In this document: positions 9,288 through 18,341 of the stretch, piece by piece | Layout: each line of letters starts with the position of its first letter | Position numbering within the stretch: position 1 is the stretch's first letter | Source: Novipirellula herctigrandis | Lineage (GTDB): Bacteria > Planctomycetota > Planctomycetia > Pirellulales > Pirellulaceae | Direction: 5' to 3' | Length of the DNA stretch: 64,000 bases | Assembly (NCBI GenBank): GCA_007859835.1 | Contig: SJPJ01000001.1 | Span: forward strand, 4,505,012-4,569,011 | Program-made: the position numbers and the translations under genes | Notes under the pieces: model-generated | Told to the model about the DNA's origin: nothing | Seen by the model: the letters and a program-made list of their open reading frames with translations, nothing else | Databases searched by the model: none

Positions 9288-10667
9288 CTAGGGAAGGATG
9301 TAGTTGGTCCATGCGTCCATACGTAACATAACACGGCGAATGACGTGAGTGGGTTGCATCGAATCCGTATAGATTGCGGCCGTTCCTTTTGTCCCGCCGC
9401 CTAGCATCACGGGATCAATCGAGTCATTTTCGATATCGAGAACAACGCCGAAAGGTTCTGCCTCTTGGCTAGTCGTGAGCGGCGAGATTTGCCCCGACGG
9501 TTGTATTTGACCGGATGATGTAATGTTGACGACGCGATTCACCGTAGCGTCAAAAACCTTTCCCGGATACATTTTGAAAGTGACCTCTGCTTTTTGTCCT
9601 GGACGGACATGTCGCAACGCGAACTGTTGAACAGTAACCACAATCTCGATCTTTTCATGGTCAACGAACGCCATCCATGAACGCATTGGCAAGTTGGCCA
9701 CACGTTGTCCAGGACGCAGCGTCGCGTAGGCCACATGCCCTTTGGATGGAGCCCGCACGGTCGTTTGGTCCAAATCATATTGAGCAGCAGCGAGCTGTGC
9801 TCGCACATCCGCTACACTGGTATGCTCGTCGCCAATCATCGAATCGGCTGCAAGTCTTGCCTCCAGTGCAACCGCCATGACACGCGGCAGTTCCGCGTCC
9901 ACCAGTTGCTTCAGTTGCAGATTCACTCCCCTGGCATTTGCCCGTTCTGCGTCCAATTTGGAACGAACTCCTGACAGGTTCTGCTCGGCGGATTGCTGGT
10001 CAGACTCCGCTGAATTGAGTTGGCTCAATAGTCCCGTGTATTGTACTTCCGTCCGATCCACTTCCGATTTTGACCCCGCGTCTTGAGCAAGTAATTCTTT
10101 TCGTCGGTTCAACTCCCGCTCTCCCGCGGCGACTTGGACCTTTAGGTCTGCAACCAACTGCGTCACTTTTCTAAGTTTCGACTGGGCCTGCTGCAGCTCT
10201 GTTTCAGCGACTTCGACCTTAGCCGTCGATGCTTCGATATCGGTCTTTCGGATGTCGATTTCATCGTTGGTCTTTCTGACCGCATTATAAGCGGCATCGG
10301 CAGAAGCCTCCAATCTTTCAACATTCTGAATCGCAGCGCCGAGTTGAGCATTTAAGCGGTCAACGGCGGCTTGGTAGGGCACCGGGTCAATTTGGAACAG
10401 CACGTCTCCGGGGGCTAGGGTGGCAAGTGGCTCAACAGGAACCTCAATGACTTCACCGCTTACGTTAGGGACAATTTCAACGACCGGTTGAAGAACGTTC
10501 ACATTCCCACCGGGGGCTCCCCATTGCATCGGCAGGAACAGAGCGACGAACAGCAGCAGCATCCAAATTAATGGCGAGAGCTTCCAAAACAAATTCAATT
10601 TGATCAAGCCGAACCTGACCGCGCCGGCCAATGCAGCAACGTAGAGGAGCGTCAGAAAGACAATCAT
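9288..10667 (-). CDS. HlyD-family membrane-fusion (periplasmic adaptor) protein, YiaV-like
   Basis: A 459-aa inner-membrane adaptor. Two N-terminal hydrophobic segments (MIVFLTLLYVAALAGAV and SPLIWMLLLFVALFLPM) precede a lipoyl-like half (VVEIVPNVSGEVIEVPVEP ... GDVLFQIDPVPYQAAVDRL). A long coiled-coil hairpin (about residues 110-270) follows, then the second lipoyl half (TTVRAPSKGHVAYATLRPG) and a beta-barrel region. The C-terminal end, HVIRRVMLRMDAWTNYI, closely resembles E. coli YiaV as I remember it. Start 10667 is chosen over an upstream in-frame start because the first hydrophobic segment begins there. It lies 26 bp downstream of a DUF3302 gene, the same partnership as yiaW-yiaV. No transporter ATPase or outer-membrane channel is adjacent, so the transported substrate is unknown. 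Confidence 0.88.
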   Translation of the reverse strand: MIVFLTLLYVAALAGAVRFGLIKLNLFWKLSPLIWMLLLFVALFLPMQWGAPGGNVNVLQPVVEIVPNVSGEVIEVPVEPLATLAPGDVLFQIDPVPYQAAVDRLNAQLGAAIQNVERLEASADAAYNAVRKTNDEIDIRKTDIEASTAKVEVAETELQQAQSKLRKVTQLVADLKVQVAAGERELNRRKELLAQDAGSKSEVDRTEVQYTGLLSQLNSAESDQQSAEQNLSGVRSKLDAERANARGVNLQLKQLVDAELPRVMAVALEARLAADSMIGDEHTSVADVRAQLAAAQYDLDQTTVRAPSKGHVAYATLRPGQRVANLPMRSWMAFVDHEKIEIVVTVQQFALRHVRPGQKAEVTFKMYPGKVFDATVNRVVNITSSGQIQPSGQISPLTTSQEAEPFGVVLDIENDSIDPVMLGGGTKGTAAIYTDSMQPTHVIRRVMLRMDAWTNYILP

Positions 10668-10693
10668 CGAAAAAAGACTCCCGCGTCGTCGAG

Positions 10694-10945
10694 TTATTGA
10701 AAATTGGGATTCGTATCGGGCGTCTTGGTAGTATCGGACGCATTGGTATAGGCCCAGATAAAGGCGATCGGACAAAGGAGTCCCATCGTCAAAACCCCAA
10801 ACCATCCACAGACACTGATCGCTTCCGCTTGAGGGTGGTTTCGCTCACGGGCAATTCGCCCAGGTAGCATGCCAACGATTACCCAAACCGCGACGGCTGC
10901 AGCACATAGAACCAAAAGAACAATGAGAGCAAAGATATCTAGCAT
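10694..10945 (-). CDS. Small inner-membrane protein of the DUF3302 (YiaW-like) family
   Basis: An 83-aa protein with two membrane helices (MLDIFALIVLLVLCAAAVAV and a second around residues 47-67) and the conserved loop ARERNHPQAEAISVCGW, which matches the KKRNHPHADAIHVAGW-type signature of DUF3302/YiaW. It is the first gene of a two-gene unit with the HlyD-type adaptor 26 bp downstream. The family has no proven function. Co-occurrence suggests it is the membrane partner of the adaptor in an efflux or envelope pathway, which is inference. Confidence 0.8.
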   Translation of the reverse strand: MLDIFALIVLLVLCAAAVAVWVIVGMLPGRIARERNHPQAEAISVCGWFGVLTMGLLCPIAFIWAYTNASDTTKTPDTNPNFQ

Positions 10946-11678
10946 GAACTTGTCCTATTGATTTCGAAAAGCGGCTTGGGATGTGTTCAGAAACTCGTCT
11001 TCCAAGCCGTCAAATTGCAAGCTCTCGTAATCGTAACACATTCGGTTGCGTTTATGTGAACATTCGGTGTTGTGAACCTTTATGGTCGTGCGCACGGAAT
11101 CATAAGAGCGGGCTGGCAAGTCGCATTGCGATTTTGAGGAACCGTTCGCTCCACGAAAGTTGTTCCCATTGTTGATCTTGGAGCAGTTTCGCTTTGTCGA
11201 TGCAGGACTTCGAAAGCGGGGTCAGTTCGCTCGCGAAGTCGTCGTTATAAACGAATAACGCCACTTGTTAATTCAACGCCTCCCGCGCGGAGTCGCCCGG
11301 GTTGATACACCTTCCACCAAGGTCGCGCGCCGAGAGCATCGATCAATCGTCGGCAACGGACACCTCGCTTTGCTGTTTGAATGACAGCTTTTGGCACGTC
11401 GTAGGGCGTTCATTGTTTAGCATAGGAGCTCTATTTGGCCGATGCCGACGCCGTGGTCTCGCGCTACGGTTTACGCAAAAAAGACGTTGGCTCTCGGCTA
11501 AGGAGTCGACCGAGGGGATTCCGTATTTTGCCGACTAACAAGCTGTGACCACTGCGGTTTGATTTTTTGTTTCTTTCCTGGGGCAAGAAGGGGTGCATGA
11601 CAAGGTTTGCTAGGATTGGGTGAGTATGGTCTTACGGCGGCGATGGCGGAAGCCATCATTTCGGACGCCTCGGCGTTT
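10946..11678. other. Gene-poor stretch next to the decayed transposase
   Basis: About 730 bp between the DUF3302 gene and the transposase remnant. Short open frames on the plus strand (around 11302-11538) show no recognisable domain, and their composition does not look coding. I see no tRNA, terminal inverted repeat or regulatory hairpin. It may be degraded sequence associated with the transposase insertion. Confidence 0.4.
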
Positions 11679-13120
11679 TTAGAAAGCTCCGCGGCCGTGC
11701 GTTTCGCTCAGGTCGTCGGCTTTGAGTTGAAGCAGCGGTTCGAGTGACTCGTCTCGCCAGAACTTCTCGGTCCTTTTAATCCGTTTGTTGATTTGTTTCT
11801 GTGTCGATTCCACCGGCGATGTTGTGATCGGAAGCCCTGACTTGCGATCTTCAGCGTATTTCAATCGCTCGGCATTGTTGCTCAGACAGGTGATCGCTCG
11901 GCGAATGGCTTCCGGGACTTCTTCTTGCCCAACTGCGATTCTCTGGAGCGCAGCGATCACCCGATCCACATCGCCAGACCATACCCAGCTAAGCCAATCC
12001 AGATACAACGACCAACCGTCTTCGATCCGTCCATGAGAAGCGATCGCCGCACCATCTACGTAGCTCAACGCATGCATCAAATCCGTGATCGACGTGTAGT
12101 GTGAAAAGTGAGTGGACCACAGCGACCAGTTCACTTTCAAACCGTCGGCTATGAACGCTTTGGACTTCGCCTTGTTGAACCCCCGAGCGAACGCTTCGCC
12201 AGCCATCGCCTCGCCCAAGTGATCGTAACCGCGACGAGTGGCAACAATCGTTTTGACCAATGGCTCACCGCCGCTCCAACGTGGCTTCTAAGATCGTTTT
12301 TTTCCCCGCCACTGAATCGTCTTTCGTTTCTTCAGCGGTCTGCTTGGATATTTCTGTCGGACTCACTTGCGAACTCTCCTCCCCTTCTTCGGCGGAGCCA
12401 GCCGGCGTGTGAGGCCGGTGGATTTCGTTAAGTTTTGGTACCCCCCACAGAGAATCCTTTAAGCACTCAGGCACCTCGGGCGTGGGATCTTCGCTGCCGG
12501 GAGTCGATCGATAGGTCTGCAGAACAGCCGTCTGGGTTTCTCGCCACCAACGATGCTTTTTGTTGGCCGGTTTCTCGTTGCCCCAATAGTCGTCTCGCAC
12601 TTGCACCCGTCCGCCATCCCACTGAATCACCGCGACGCGGTTGTCCCACGCGTTGGCCGGAGCATCGTCGCTTTGGCCGTGTTGTTGATCGCGGATGCTG
12701 GCCGAAGTGTAGGCGTCGATGCGCTCCTGCTGTTCGTCGCGTCGCTCGCTGCCGATGCGAATGGCGATGCGAATGGCGATGCGCTTACACTGCTTGACTG
12801 AGACCTTCAGTTCGGCAAGATCTTCCAGCCTGCGACTTGCTTCGGCGTAAGAAGGGTTGCGAGCGATGCTGCGGCTTTCGCTCCTGCATCGGCCCACTAC
12901 ATTTCTCGCACATCGTTGGGACAGTGGCTTGCCGGGCCTGTTTGGCGAGTAGCTCGCTCATGACCAGCCGAGTGACCTGATCGACCTGCTCGATGGTCAG
13001 TTCTTCGATGGTCATCAGGTTAGCGTTAGCGAGATCGGGCAGCTTACCGCTGACCAGCAACCGCTCAACAACGAGGCTAGCAATTTCGTCTGCGGTGGGA
13101 CTATTTCGGGCCGATTCCAT
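11679..13120 (-). pseudogene. Decayed ISKra4-like DDE transposase, split by frameshifts
   Basis: Three consecutive minus-strand fragments together resemble one ISKra4-type transposase. Fragment 1 (13120 to about 12890) holds the N-terminal helices and the start of a zinc-binding motif (CEKCSGPMQER). Fragment 2 (about 12890-12265) has NPSYAEASRRLEDLAELKV and the first catalytic Asp in IQWDGGRVQV. Fragment 3 (12260-11679) has the second Asp in FIADGLKVNWSLW, the LMHALSYVDGAA motif, and the catalytic Glu in SPVESTQKQINKRIKRTEKF. The frame changes near 12890, where part of the zinc/HTH region also seems deleted, and again near 12262. A 12-bp unit is tandemly duplicated at 12753-12783. No intact terminal repeats are visible, so it is almost certainly inactive. 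Confidence 0.72.
12753..12783. repeat. 12-bp tandem repeat inside the transposase remnant
   Basis: The unit CGATGCGAATGG occurs about 2.6 times. In the transposase frame it duplicates the residues A-I-R-I, so it keeps the reading frame. It looks like replication slippage after the element lost function. Confidence 0.75.
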
Positions 13121-13383
13121 GGCAATTCACCTTCGCGTGTCCTCTAAAACTCCCAGCCTTCCAAACTGCACGCCTCTGGTTGTAAATCCAAACCAATTTC
13201 AAGCCGAGCACAATCCTTGCCGCAAACCCGGTCAGCCCGGTCATGCACCCAATTGCGCAATTGCGGCTGCAAAAATTTGGTCTTGCTACCAAGCGGATCT
13301 TTTTTCTAGTGTCCGTTCGTTTCACATCGACGCCCCCAAATACCACCCGCGTTAACCGCGTTTACCGGTAATGGAAACGAGTC

Positions 13384-14253
13384 ATGTCATTTACAGGTAG
13401 CAGCCCGAGCCCCACCCAGAACCGCAGGTACCACCTGCTGGCGGTGACGTGGCTGCTTGCGATCATCGGGGGCTTGCAGGGCTGTAGTCAAAACCCCTAC
13501 TTAGCCAATACAGCAGGGGGAACTTGGCAATTGCCGCAAAGCGTCGCTGTCAATCCGGCCGACGCACAAGTTGCCGAATTAAACCGTCGCGTTCAATTAC
13601 TTGATGATAACAACCGCCAATTGCATACCCAATTGGCTCAAAGCGAGCAGCAATCCCAAGTTTATCGCGACGAACTTAACTTGGTCCGTAGTCAATTATC
13701 CGACACAACACAAAGGCTCGAATCGACTGCAATTGCGGCGAAAGAAGCCGAAAAACGCGTTCGAGGCTTTCAGGCATCAACCCAAGTTCGTGCCGGAGCG
13801 ACCATCCAAGCCAATACGAACTTAATTCAATCGGCGAACCAACTCAATTTGGGCGGAATTCCTGTTGAAAAGAATGGCGATGTCATTCGCATCGTGATCC
13901 CTGCGGACCAGCTTTTTCAGCCTGGGACAACGCAGTTATTGCCGCAAGCGGCCACCGTCCTCGACCCGATCGCAGGTCAGCTTCGCCATTTATTTCCGCG
14001 TCAACGGATCGGCATCGAAGGCTACACGGACGACGCACCTCTCTATGGTGGCCAAGTTGCCACTAGCCACCAATTGGCTGCGGGCCAATCCGCTTCGGTG
14101 CTTGAGTTTCTAACCCGACGTGCTGGCATGCCCACGCAGCAACTCTTTACGGTTGCTCAGGGAGCGAACAATCCGCGACAACCCAATACAACGGCTCCGG
14201 GAAGAGCGGCGAACCGACGTATCGAGCTCGTGATCTATCCCGAAACCTTCTAG
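13384..14253 (+). CDS. OmpA-family (Pal/MotB-like) peptidoglycan-binding lipoprotein
   Basis: A 289-aa envelope protein. A basic N-terminus and hydrophobic segment (LLAVTWLLAIIGG) end in a lipobox-like LQGC with Cys near residue 37, implying lipid anchoring. Residues about 60-130 form a coiled coil (VAELNRRVQLLDDNNRQLHT...). The C-terminal OmpA-like domain contains IGIEGYTDDAPLYGG, the shortened NxxLSxxRA-type helix ATSHQLAAGQSASVLEFL, and the GRAANRRIELVIYP end motif. It probably tethers the envelope to peptidoglycan or another polymer. The long N-terminal extension upstream of the lipobox is slightly unusual. Confidence 0.88.
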   Translation: MSFTGSSPSPTQNRRYHLLAVTWLLAIIGGLQGCSQNPYLANTAGGTWQLPQSVAVNPADAQVAELNRRVQLLDDNNRQLHTQLAQSEQQSQVYRDELNLVRSQLSDTTQRLESTAIAAKEAEKRVRGFQASTQVRAGATIQANTNLIQSANQLNLGGIPVEKNGDVIRIVIPADQLFQPGTTQLLPQAATVLDPIAGQLRHLFPRQRIGIEGYTDDAPLYGGQVATSHQLAAGQSASVLEFLTRRAGMPTQQLFTVAQGANNPRQPNTTAPGRAANRRIELVIYPETF

Positions 14254-14370
14254 TTCATTGGCGTCTTACCGAGCCCGTGGTCGTAACCATTGTCGGCGGG
14301 TAAATTAGTGGCATTGTCGCGTTTTGACGCAACGCCCCCCGGTCGTCGTTTCTCTCGGTATTTGGCCACA

Positions 14371-15366
14371 ATGATGAAGGCAGCTTTCTTTGAATCCCCC
14401 GGTTCACCTGATGTGATTCAGGTTGGCGAACTTCCTGACCCAACCTGTGGCCATAACCAAGTGGTCATTCGCGTTTATGCCGTCTCGGTTAATCCGATCG
14501 ATACGTACGTTCGATCTGGCACCGTCACGTTTGACTCTCCTGCGCCTCACATTATCGGCTGTGACGCAGCGGGCGTCATTGAGCAAGCGGGTGAAAATGT
14601 AAACGCTTTCGCGGTCGGCGACCGAGTGTGGTGTACCAACCAAGGATTGCTGGGCCGCCAAGGCACCTTCGCTGAACGAATCGCGGTCGATGCCGCCACT
14701 TGCTACCCGTTACCGGAAAACGTGTCATGCGATGAAGGAGCAGCGTGTGCGCTCGTCGGAATTACCGCTCACCTCGGACTGTTTCGCGAAGCGGACATTC
14801 AACCCGGCGAAACGATTCTTGTCATTGGAGGATCCGGTGGAGTAGGCTCAATGGTAATGCAGATGGCAAGAATCGCGGGAGCAAAAGTAATCACGACCGC
14901 CGGAACCGACGAAAAGTGCGCGCGTGCCAAATCGCTCGGCGCCGACATCACAATCAATTACCAAAACGAATCGATACAAGAGGCGGTTGCTCGCGAAGCA
15001 CCCAAGGGAGTGAACGTCTTTTGGGAAACGCGTCGTACCCCCAATTTTGATGAAGCAATCGAAATGCTTGCGCCGCGCGGTCGAATGATAGTGATGGCGG
15101 GGCGAGATGCACGACCGCCATTCCCCGTCGGACCGTTTTATGTCAAAGAATGTTCACTGCACGGTTTCGCAATGTTCAAAGCGACCAACGCCGAATTGTC
15201 CGCTGCCGCCAAAGATCTCAATCGTTGGATGGCCGCTGAGAAGCTCCGCGCCAACATTGCCAAAACACTTACGCTTGACGATGCTGCCGAATCACACCGA
15301 CTACAAGAAGCATCGACGCTAGGACCAGTTGGATCCTTAGCGGGGAAGATTGTTTTACGAGTGTAG
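14371..15366 (+). CDS. Zinc-independent MDR-family NAD(P)H:quinone reductase-like oxidoreductase
   Basis: A 331-aa cytoplasmic medium-chain dehydrogenase/reductase. The N-terminal GroES-like part (MKAAFFESPGSPDVIQVGEL ... GCDAAGVIEQAGENV) is followed by a Rossmann domain with VIGGSGGVGSMVMQMAR. The catalytic zinc Cys/His set of alcohol dehydrogenases is absent, as in quinone oxidoreductases. An in-frame ATG at 14290 would add 27 residues with no family match, so 14371 (or the next ATG, 14374) is preferred. It faces the sigma-factor gene convergently, with 6 bp between the stop codons. Confidence 0.88.
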   Translation: MMKAAFFESPGSPDVIQVGELPDPTCGHNQVVIRVYAVSVNPIDTYVRSGTVTFDSPAPHIIGCDAAGVIEQAGENVNAFAVGDRVWCTNQGLLGRQGTFAERIAVDAATCYPLPENVSCDEGAACALVGITAHLGLFREADIQPGETILVIGGSGGVGSMVMQMARIAGAKVITTAGTDEKCARAKSLGADITINYQNESIQEAVAREAPKGVNVFWETRRTPNFDEAIEMLAPRGRMIVMAGRDARPPFPVGPFYVKECSLHGFAMFKATNAELSAAAKDLNRWMAAEKLRANIAKTLTLDDAAESHRLQEASTLGPVGSLAGKIVLRV

Positions 15367-15372
15367 AAAGCT

Positions 15373-16812
15373 TTAGTCCAGGAACCCTTCGAGCTTCTCC
15401 GCGTCTTCGCTGGCTTGAAGTTTTCGCAACGCCCTGCGCTCGATCTGACGTACTCGTTCACGGCTAATGTTGAAGACACTGGCCACCTCCGACAACGTTC
15501 GCGACGAGAAATCGTCGAATCCAAATCGCATTCGAACAATGGATCGCTCGCGGTCATCCAACTTTTTCATCAAACGTTCAAGCCGATTTTGAAGACTCGT
15601 GGCGTCGACGCTTTCACCAGCTGGTTCATCGTTTTGCTCAGGAATCATGTCTCGCAAATTCGCTGGCACTTCCGCATCGACAGCTTGGTCCAAGCTGTAG
15701 CTGGCACTGAGCGATCGTTCAAGAACGACCAATCGTTCGTCGCTCATACCTGATGAATCAGCCACTTCGCGGTGAGTCGGACGGTGACTGAGCTGCTGGT
15801 ACAATTCGCTTATTGTACGCTGCAACTCATTCATTTCACCAACTACATGGACCGGAATTCGAATGGTGCGACTCTGCTCAGCCACGGCGCGCCCGACCGC
15901 TTGGCGAATCCACCAAGTTGCATAGGTTGATAGTTTGAAACCTTTGTCGGCTTCGAATTTTTCTACCGCTCGCATCAGCCCCGAATTGCCTTCTTGGATC
16001 AAATCCAAGAACGCCAACCCGCGGCCGCGATACTTTTTCGCAATGGAAACGACCAAGCGAAGATTTCCCTCGACAAGTCTTTGCTTCGCGTCCGTATAGG
16101 CCTCGTACGCCTTCTGAAGTTGCTTAACACGTTGGTCCAACCCACGGCACGAATGCTGGGTCCGTTGCATGATTTGTTCATACTGATGGGCCTCGTCGGC
16201 CGATACCACCGCAAGTCGGCTACGGAGATTTACCGCTCGATCACGCATCAGAACAAGCTGATTGAAATGTTGCTCGAGAAACGGCAACCGCAGACCCAGC
16301 TCTTCAATTAGTGTAACGATCGATTCGCGACGTCGTACATAACGCCGCCGCGCCTCACGACGTAGCCCGATCGATGCTCGCTCATCACGAATCGTTGCGA
16401 AGTCGCGTTGATTCAATTCCAATAACGCTTCGAGTGTTCGGACATTTGGCTCAAGCCGATTGAGAATATTCTTTTTTGCTCGTTCGTCAGACACGGAAAA
16501 ATTCAGCGTGCGATCGGCTCGGGCCTCGCCACTGAGAATCCCTCTCAACGTCGACACGGCATCCTCGGCAACAAACCGCAGTCGCAATAGTTCCTCTCGA
16601 AATTGGGTCCTGGCGGAATCGAGCCTCGTCGCCAACTCGGTTTCTTCGTCAGACGACAACAGTGGAGTCCGGCCCATTTGCTTCAGGTACGTGCCGAGCG
16701 TGTCAGCCAGTTCCTCGCTGGAATGCATGCCTTTGCTACCAAGATGCAAATCCGTCGATTCGCCGCTTTCACTTGCGAGAGTGTCACTATAATCAGAGTT
16801 GAGGGAAACCAT
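15373..16812 (-). CDS. RNA polymerase sigma-70 family factor (group 1/2 type)
   Basis: A 479-aa sigma factor. Region 1.2 is [19 protein letters not shown], followed by a long non-conserved helical insert (about residues 65-235). Region 2 is [19 protein letters not shown] ... [17 protein letters not shown] with the -10 recognition helix [15 protein letters not shown]. Region 3 starts at [13 protein letters not shown], and region 4 is [20 protein letters not shown]. Presence of regions 1.2 to 4 rules out an ECF sigma. It lacks the acidic 1.1 region of the housekeeping factor, so it is more likely an alternative or secondary group-2 factor. It is preceded by a 440-bp leader/intergenic region. 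Confidence 0.92.
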   Translation of the reverse strand: MVSLNSDYSDTLASESGESTDLHLGSKGMHSSEELADTLGTYLKQMGRTPLLSSDEETELATRLDSARTQFREELLRLRFVAEDAVSTLRGILSGEARADRTLNFSVSDERAKKNILNRLEPNVRTLEALLELNQRDFATIRDERASIGLRREARRRYVRRRESIVTLIEELGLRLPFLEQHFNQLVLMRDRAVNLRSRLAVVSADEAHQYEQIMQRTQHSCRGLDQRVKQLQKAYEAYTDAKQRLVEGNLRLVVSIAKKYRGRGLAFLDLIQEGNSGLMRAVEKFEADKGFKLSTYATWWIRQAVGRAVAEQSRTIRIPVHVVGEMNELQRTISELYQQLSHRPTHREVADSSGMSDERLVVLERSLSASYSLDQAVDAEVPANLRDMIPEQNDEPAGESVDATSLQNRLERLMKKLDDRERSIVRMRFGFDDFSSRTLSEVASVFNISRERVRQIERRALRKLQASEDAEKLEGFLD

Positions 16813-17254
16813 TTGTTCGCCTTTATTCTTAAATGCCGAAAATCCGTCCGAACGAATTATCGATCAAACCCGAGCGACGCATGTGTGCATCCACCCAAAA
16901 GATAAGTCAATGTGGGCTTAACCAACACGAATCGGTTAAATTTGAGTGATCGCGTGATCGGTGTTTTCCCACAGAGTTTGGAGTCTCTACTGATAACTCC
17001 TACGCAGAGTCATCCTGACGAGTTCACTTTTCCCCTTAGACGTTCAACAGAGAGAAAAGTGTCACCACCAGCGAGAAAAACGTGCGGATTCCCCAAAAGG
17101 GCCTTTTCGCTGCGTTTGGTAGCTAATCCTACGCATTGGTGCCCCCAAAGGCAAAATGCGCAAGTCGGTTAAAGACGCGTGCTGAGGCTTTGGCATTCGG
17201 CCAAAAGGATGCTTGGATTCTGCACTCCATGCGTCTCGAAAGCCGCGTCAAACT
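16813..17254. other. Intergenic region upstream of the sigma-factor gene
   Basis: About 440 bp between two minus-strand genes, with no plausible gene. It presumably holds the sigma-factor promoter and the 3' end of the response-regulator transcript. I see no strong terminator hairpin with a U-run and no recognisable riboswitch. Confidence 0.45.
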
Positions 17255-18181
17255 CTACACGGGCAACAATTGGTGGTTCTCACTCGCTGCGTGGTTTTTG
17301 ACCATAATGACTTCGCTAAAGTCTGAGTTGAACATCATGTTATCCATAAAGCTAGTGATCAGCATCATGCCACGGCACTGCTCGACTTCAAACGATTCGG
17401 CGGTCCCAGGTGCTGGATGGAACCTAGCCAAACGTCCTGGTCCATCGTGAGCCACCGATATGCGAGTATCGCAATCGCCGACCGAAACCTTCAAATGAAC
17501 GTGTCGTTTGCTAAATGTCGGACTCTTTGCATGCTCGATCAATTCACCGCGGCTGCTTTCATTGCCCGCAATCGCTTCGGCGATTCTAGGGTCTTCGTCT
17601 TGGAGTTCTAAATTGCCGTAGCAAATTGCGTTGAATAGGGCACTGGCGACCGCCATTCCAATGCGAATCCGGTCGGTCGGGTTCAATTGACCAGCCGCTG
17701 CGAGTGATTCGATAACAAACTGGGACGCTGGATTGATCGCATCAATCGTGTTTCCCAGCTTGTAGTAGAACTCGGGTGAATGGAGTTGTCCCTTGAAGGC
17801 CTGGTAGAACGCGTCACACTTGGCAAACGAAATCGCCCGGCGAACCATAGGGTTCAAGAGAACATTTAGCGAATTTTTCGGTACAAAATTTGCCGCGCCG
17901 AGCGCAAGTGCGTCAACCGCCAAGTCTTCCGAACCACGCGCAGTGACCACGACGGTTGGCAATGAAGAGTATTCATTGGCGATGGCTTGGACCAATTCCA
18001 AGCCATTCATTTCAGGCATCCGCAAGTCAGTGACAACCACGTCCGGCATCGTTTGGCGAATTTGCTCAAGCCCTTGCCGACCATCCGCTGCGCAGCGCAC
18101 TTCGTGCCCGTCGTCTTCTAACAATGTTTGCATCAAAACCATGTGAGTCGGGCTGTCTTCACAAAGTAATACCGTCGCCAT
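17255..18181 (-). CDS. Response regulator receiver fused to an RsbW-like ATPase (anti-sigma kinase-type) domain
   Basis: A 308-aa cytoplasmic signalling protein. The receiver domain (1-120) is complete: acidic pair Glu8/Asp9, phosphoacceptor Asp52 (VVVTDLRMPEMNG), Thr80 and Lys102. A linker is followed by a GHKL-type fold (about 165-300) resembling RsbW/SpoIIAB: an N-box-like helix (IGMAVASALFNAICYGNLEL), a DGPGR G-box and RGMMLITSFMDNM at the end. The output is therefore neither DNA binding nor cyclic-dinucleotide synthesis. The usual logic of such fusions is phosphorylation-controlled partner switching on an anti-sigma-antagonist/sigma pathway. A sigma-70 gene lies just downstream on the same strand, but 440 bp separate them, so direct pairing is only a suggestion. 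Confidence 0.85.
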   Translation of the reverse strand: MATVLLCEDSPTHMVLMQTLLEDDGHEVRCAADGRQGLEQIRQTMPDVVVTDLRMPEMNGLELVQAIANEYSSLPTVVVTARGSEDLAVDALALGAANFVPKNSLNVLLNPMVRRAISFAKCDAFYQAFKGQLHSPEFYYKLGNTIDAINPASQFVIESLAAAGQLNPTDRIRIGMAVASALFNAICYGNLELQDEDPRIAEAIAGNESSRGELIEHAKSPTFSKRHVHLKVSVGDCDTRISVAHDGPGRLARFHPAPGTAESFEVEQCRGMMLITSFMDNMMFNSDFSEVIMVKNHAASENHQLLPV

Positions 18182-18341
18182 CTTAGATCACCTTCAAGGT
18201 TGAATCATTTTGGAAATCACGCACTGGTCCACAGCCTCTCGTTGCGTCCGGTCGCTGAACTATCTAGTCGCTGGACAATTTATACGCCTCGAACGGCGCA
18301 GGCCTAGACATCAAAGAAGCTAACTCAAGCGAATTCCCGCC

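Noticed and set aside
10946..13383. Possible genomic island or defence system around the transposase
   Set aside because: No tRNA, integrase, att repeats or defence domains; only the decayed transposase and unrecognisable sequence.
16813..17254. Riboswitch or small RNA upstream of the sigma-factor gene
   Set aside because: No conserved riboswitch core, no strong hairpin followed by a U-run; nothing beyond length supports it.
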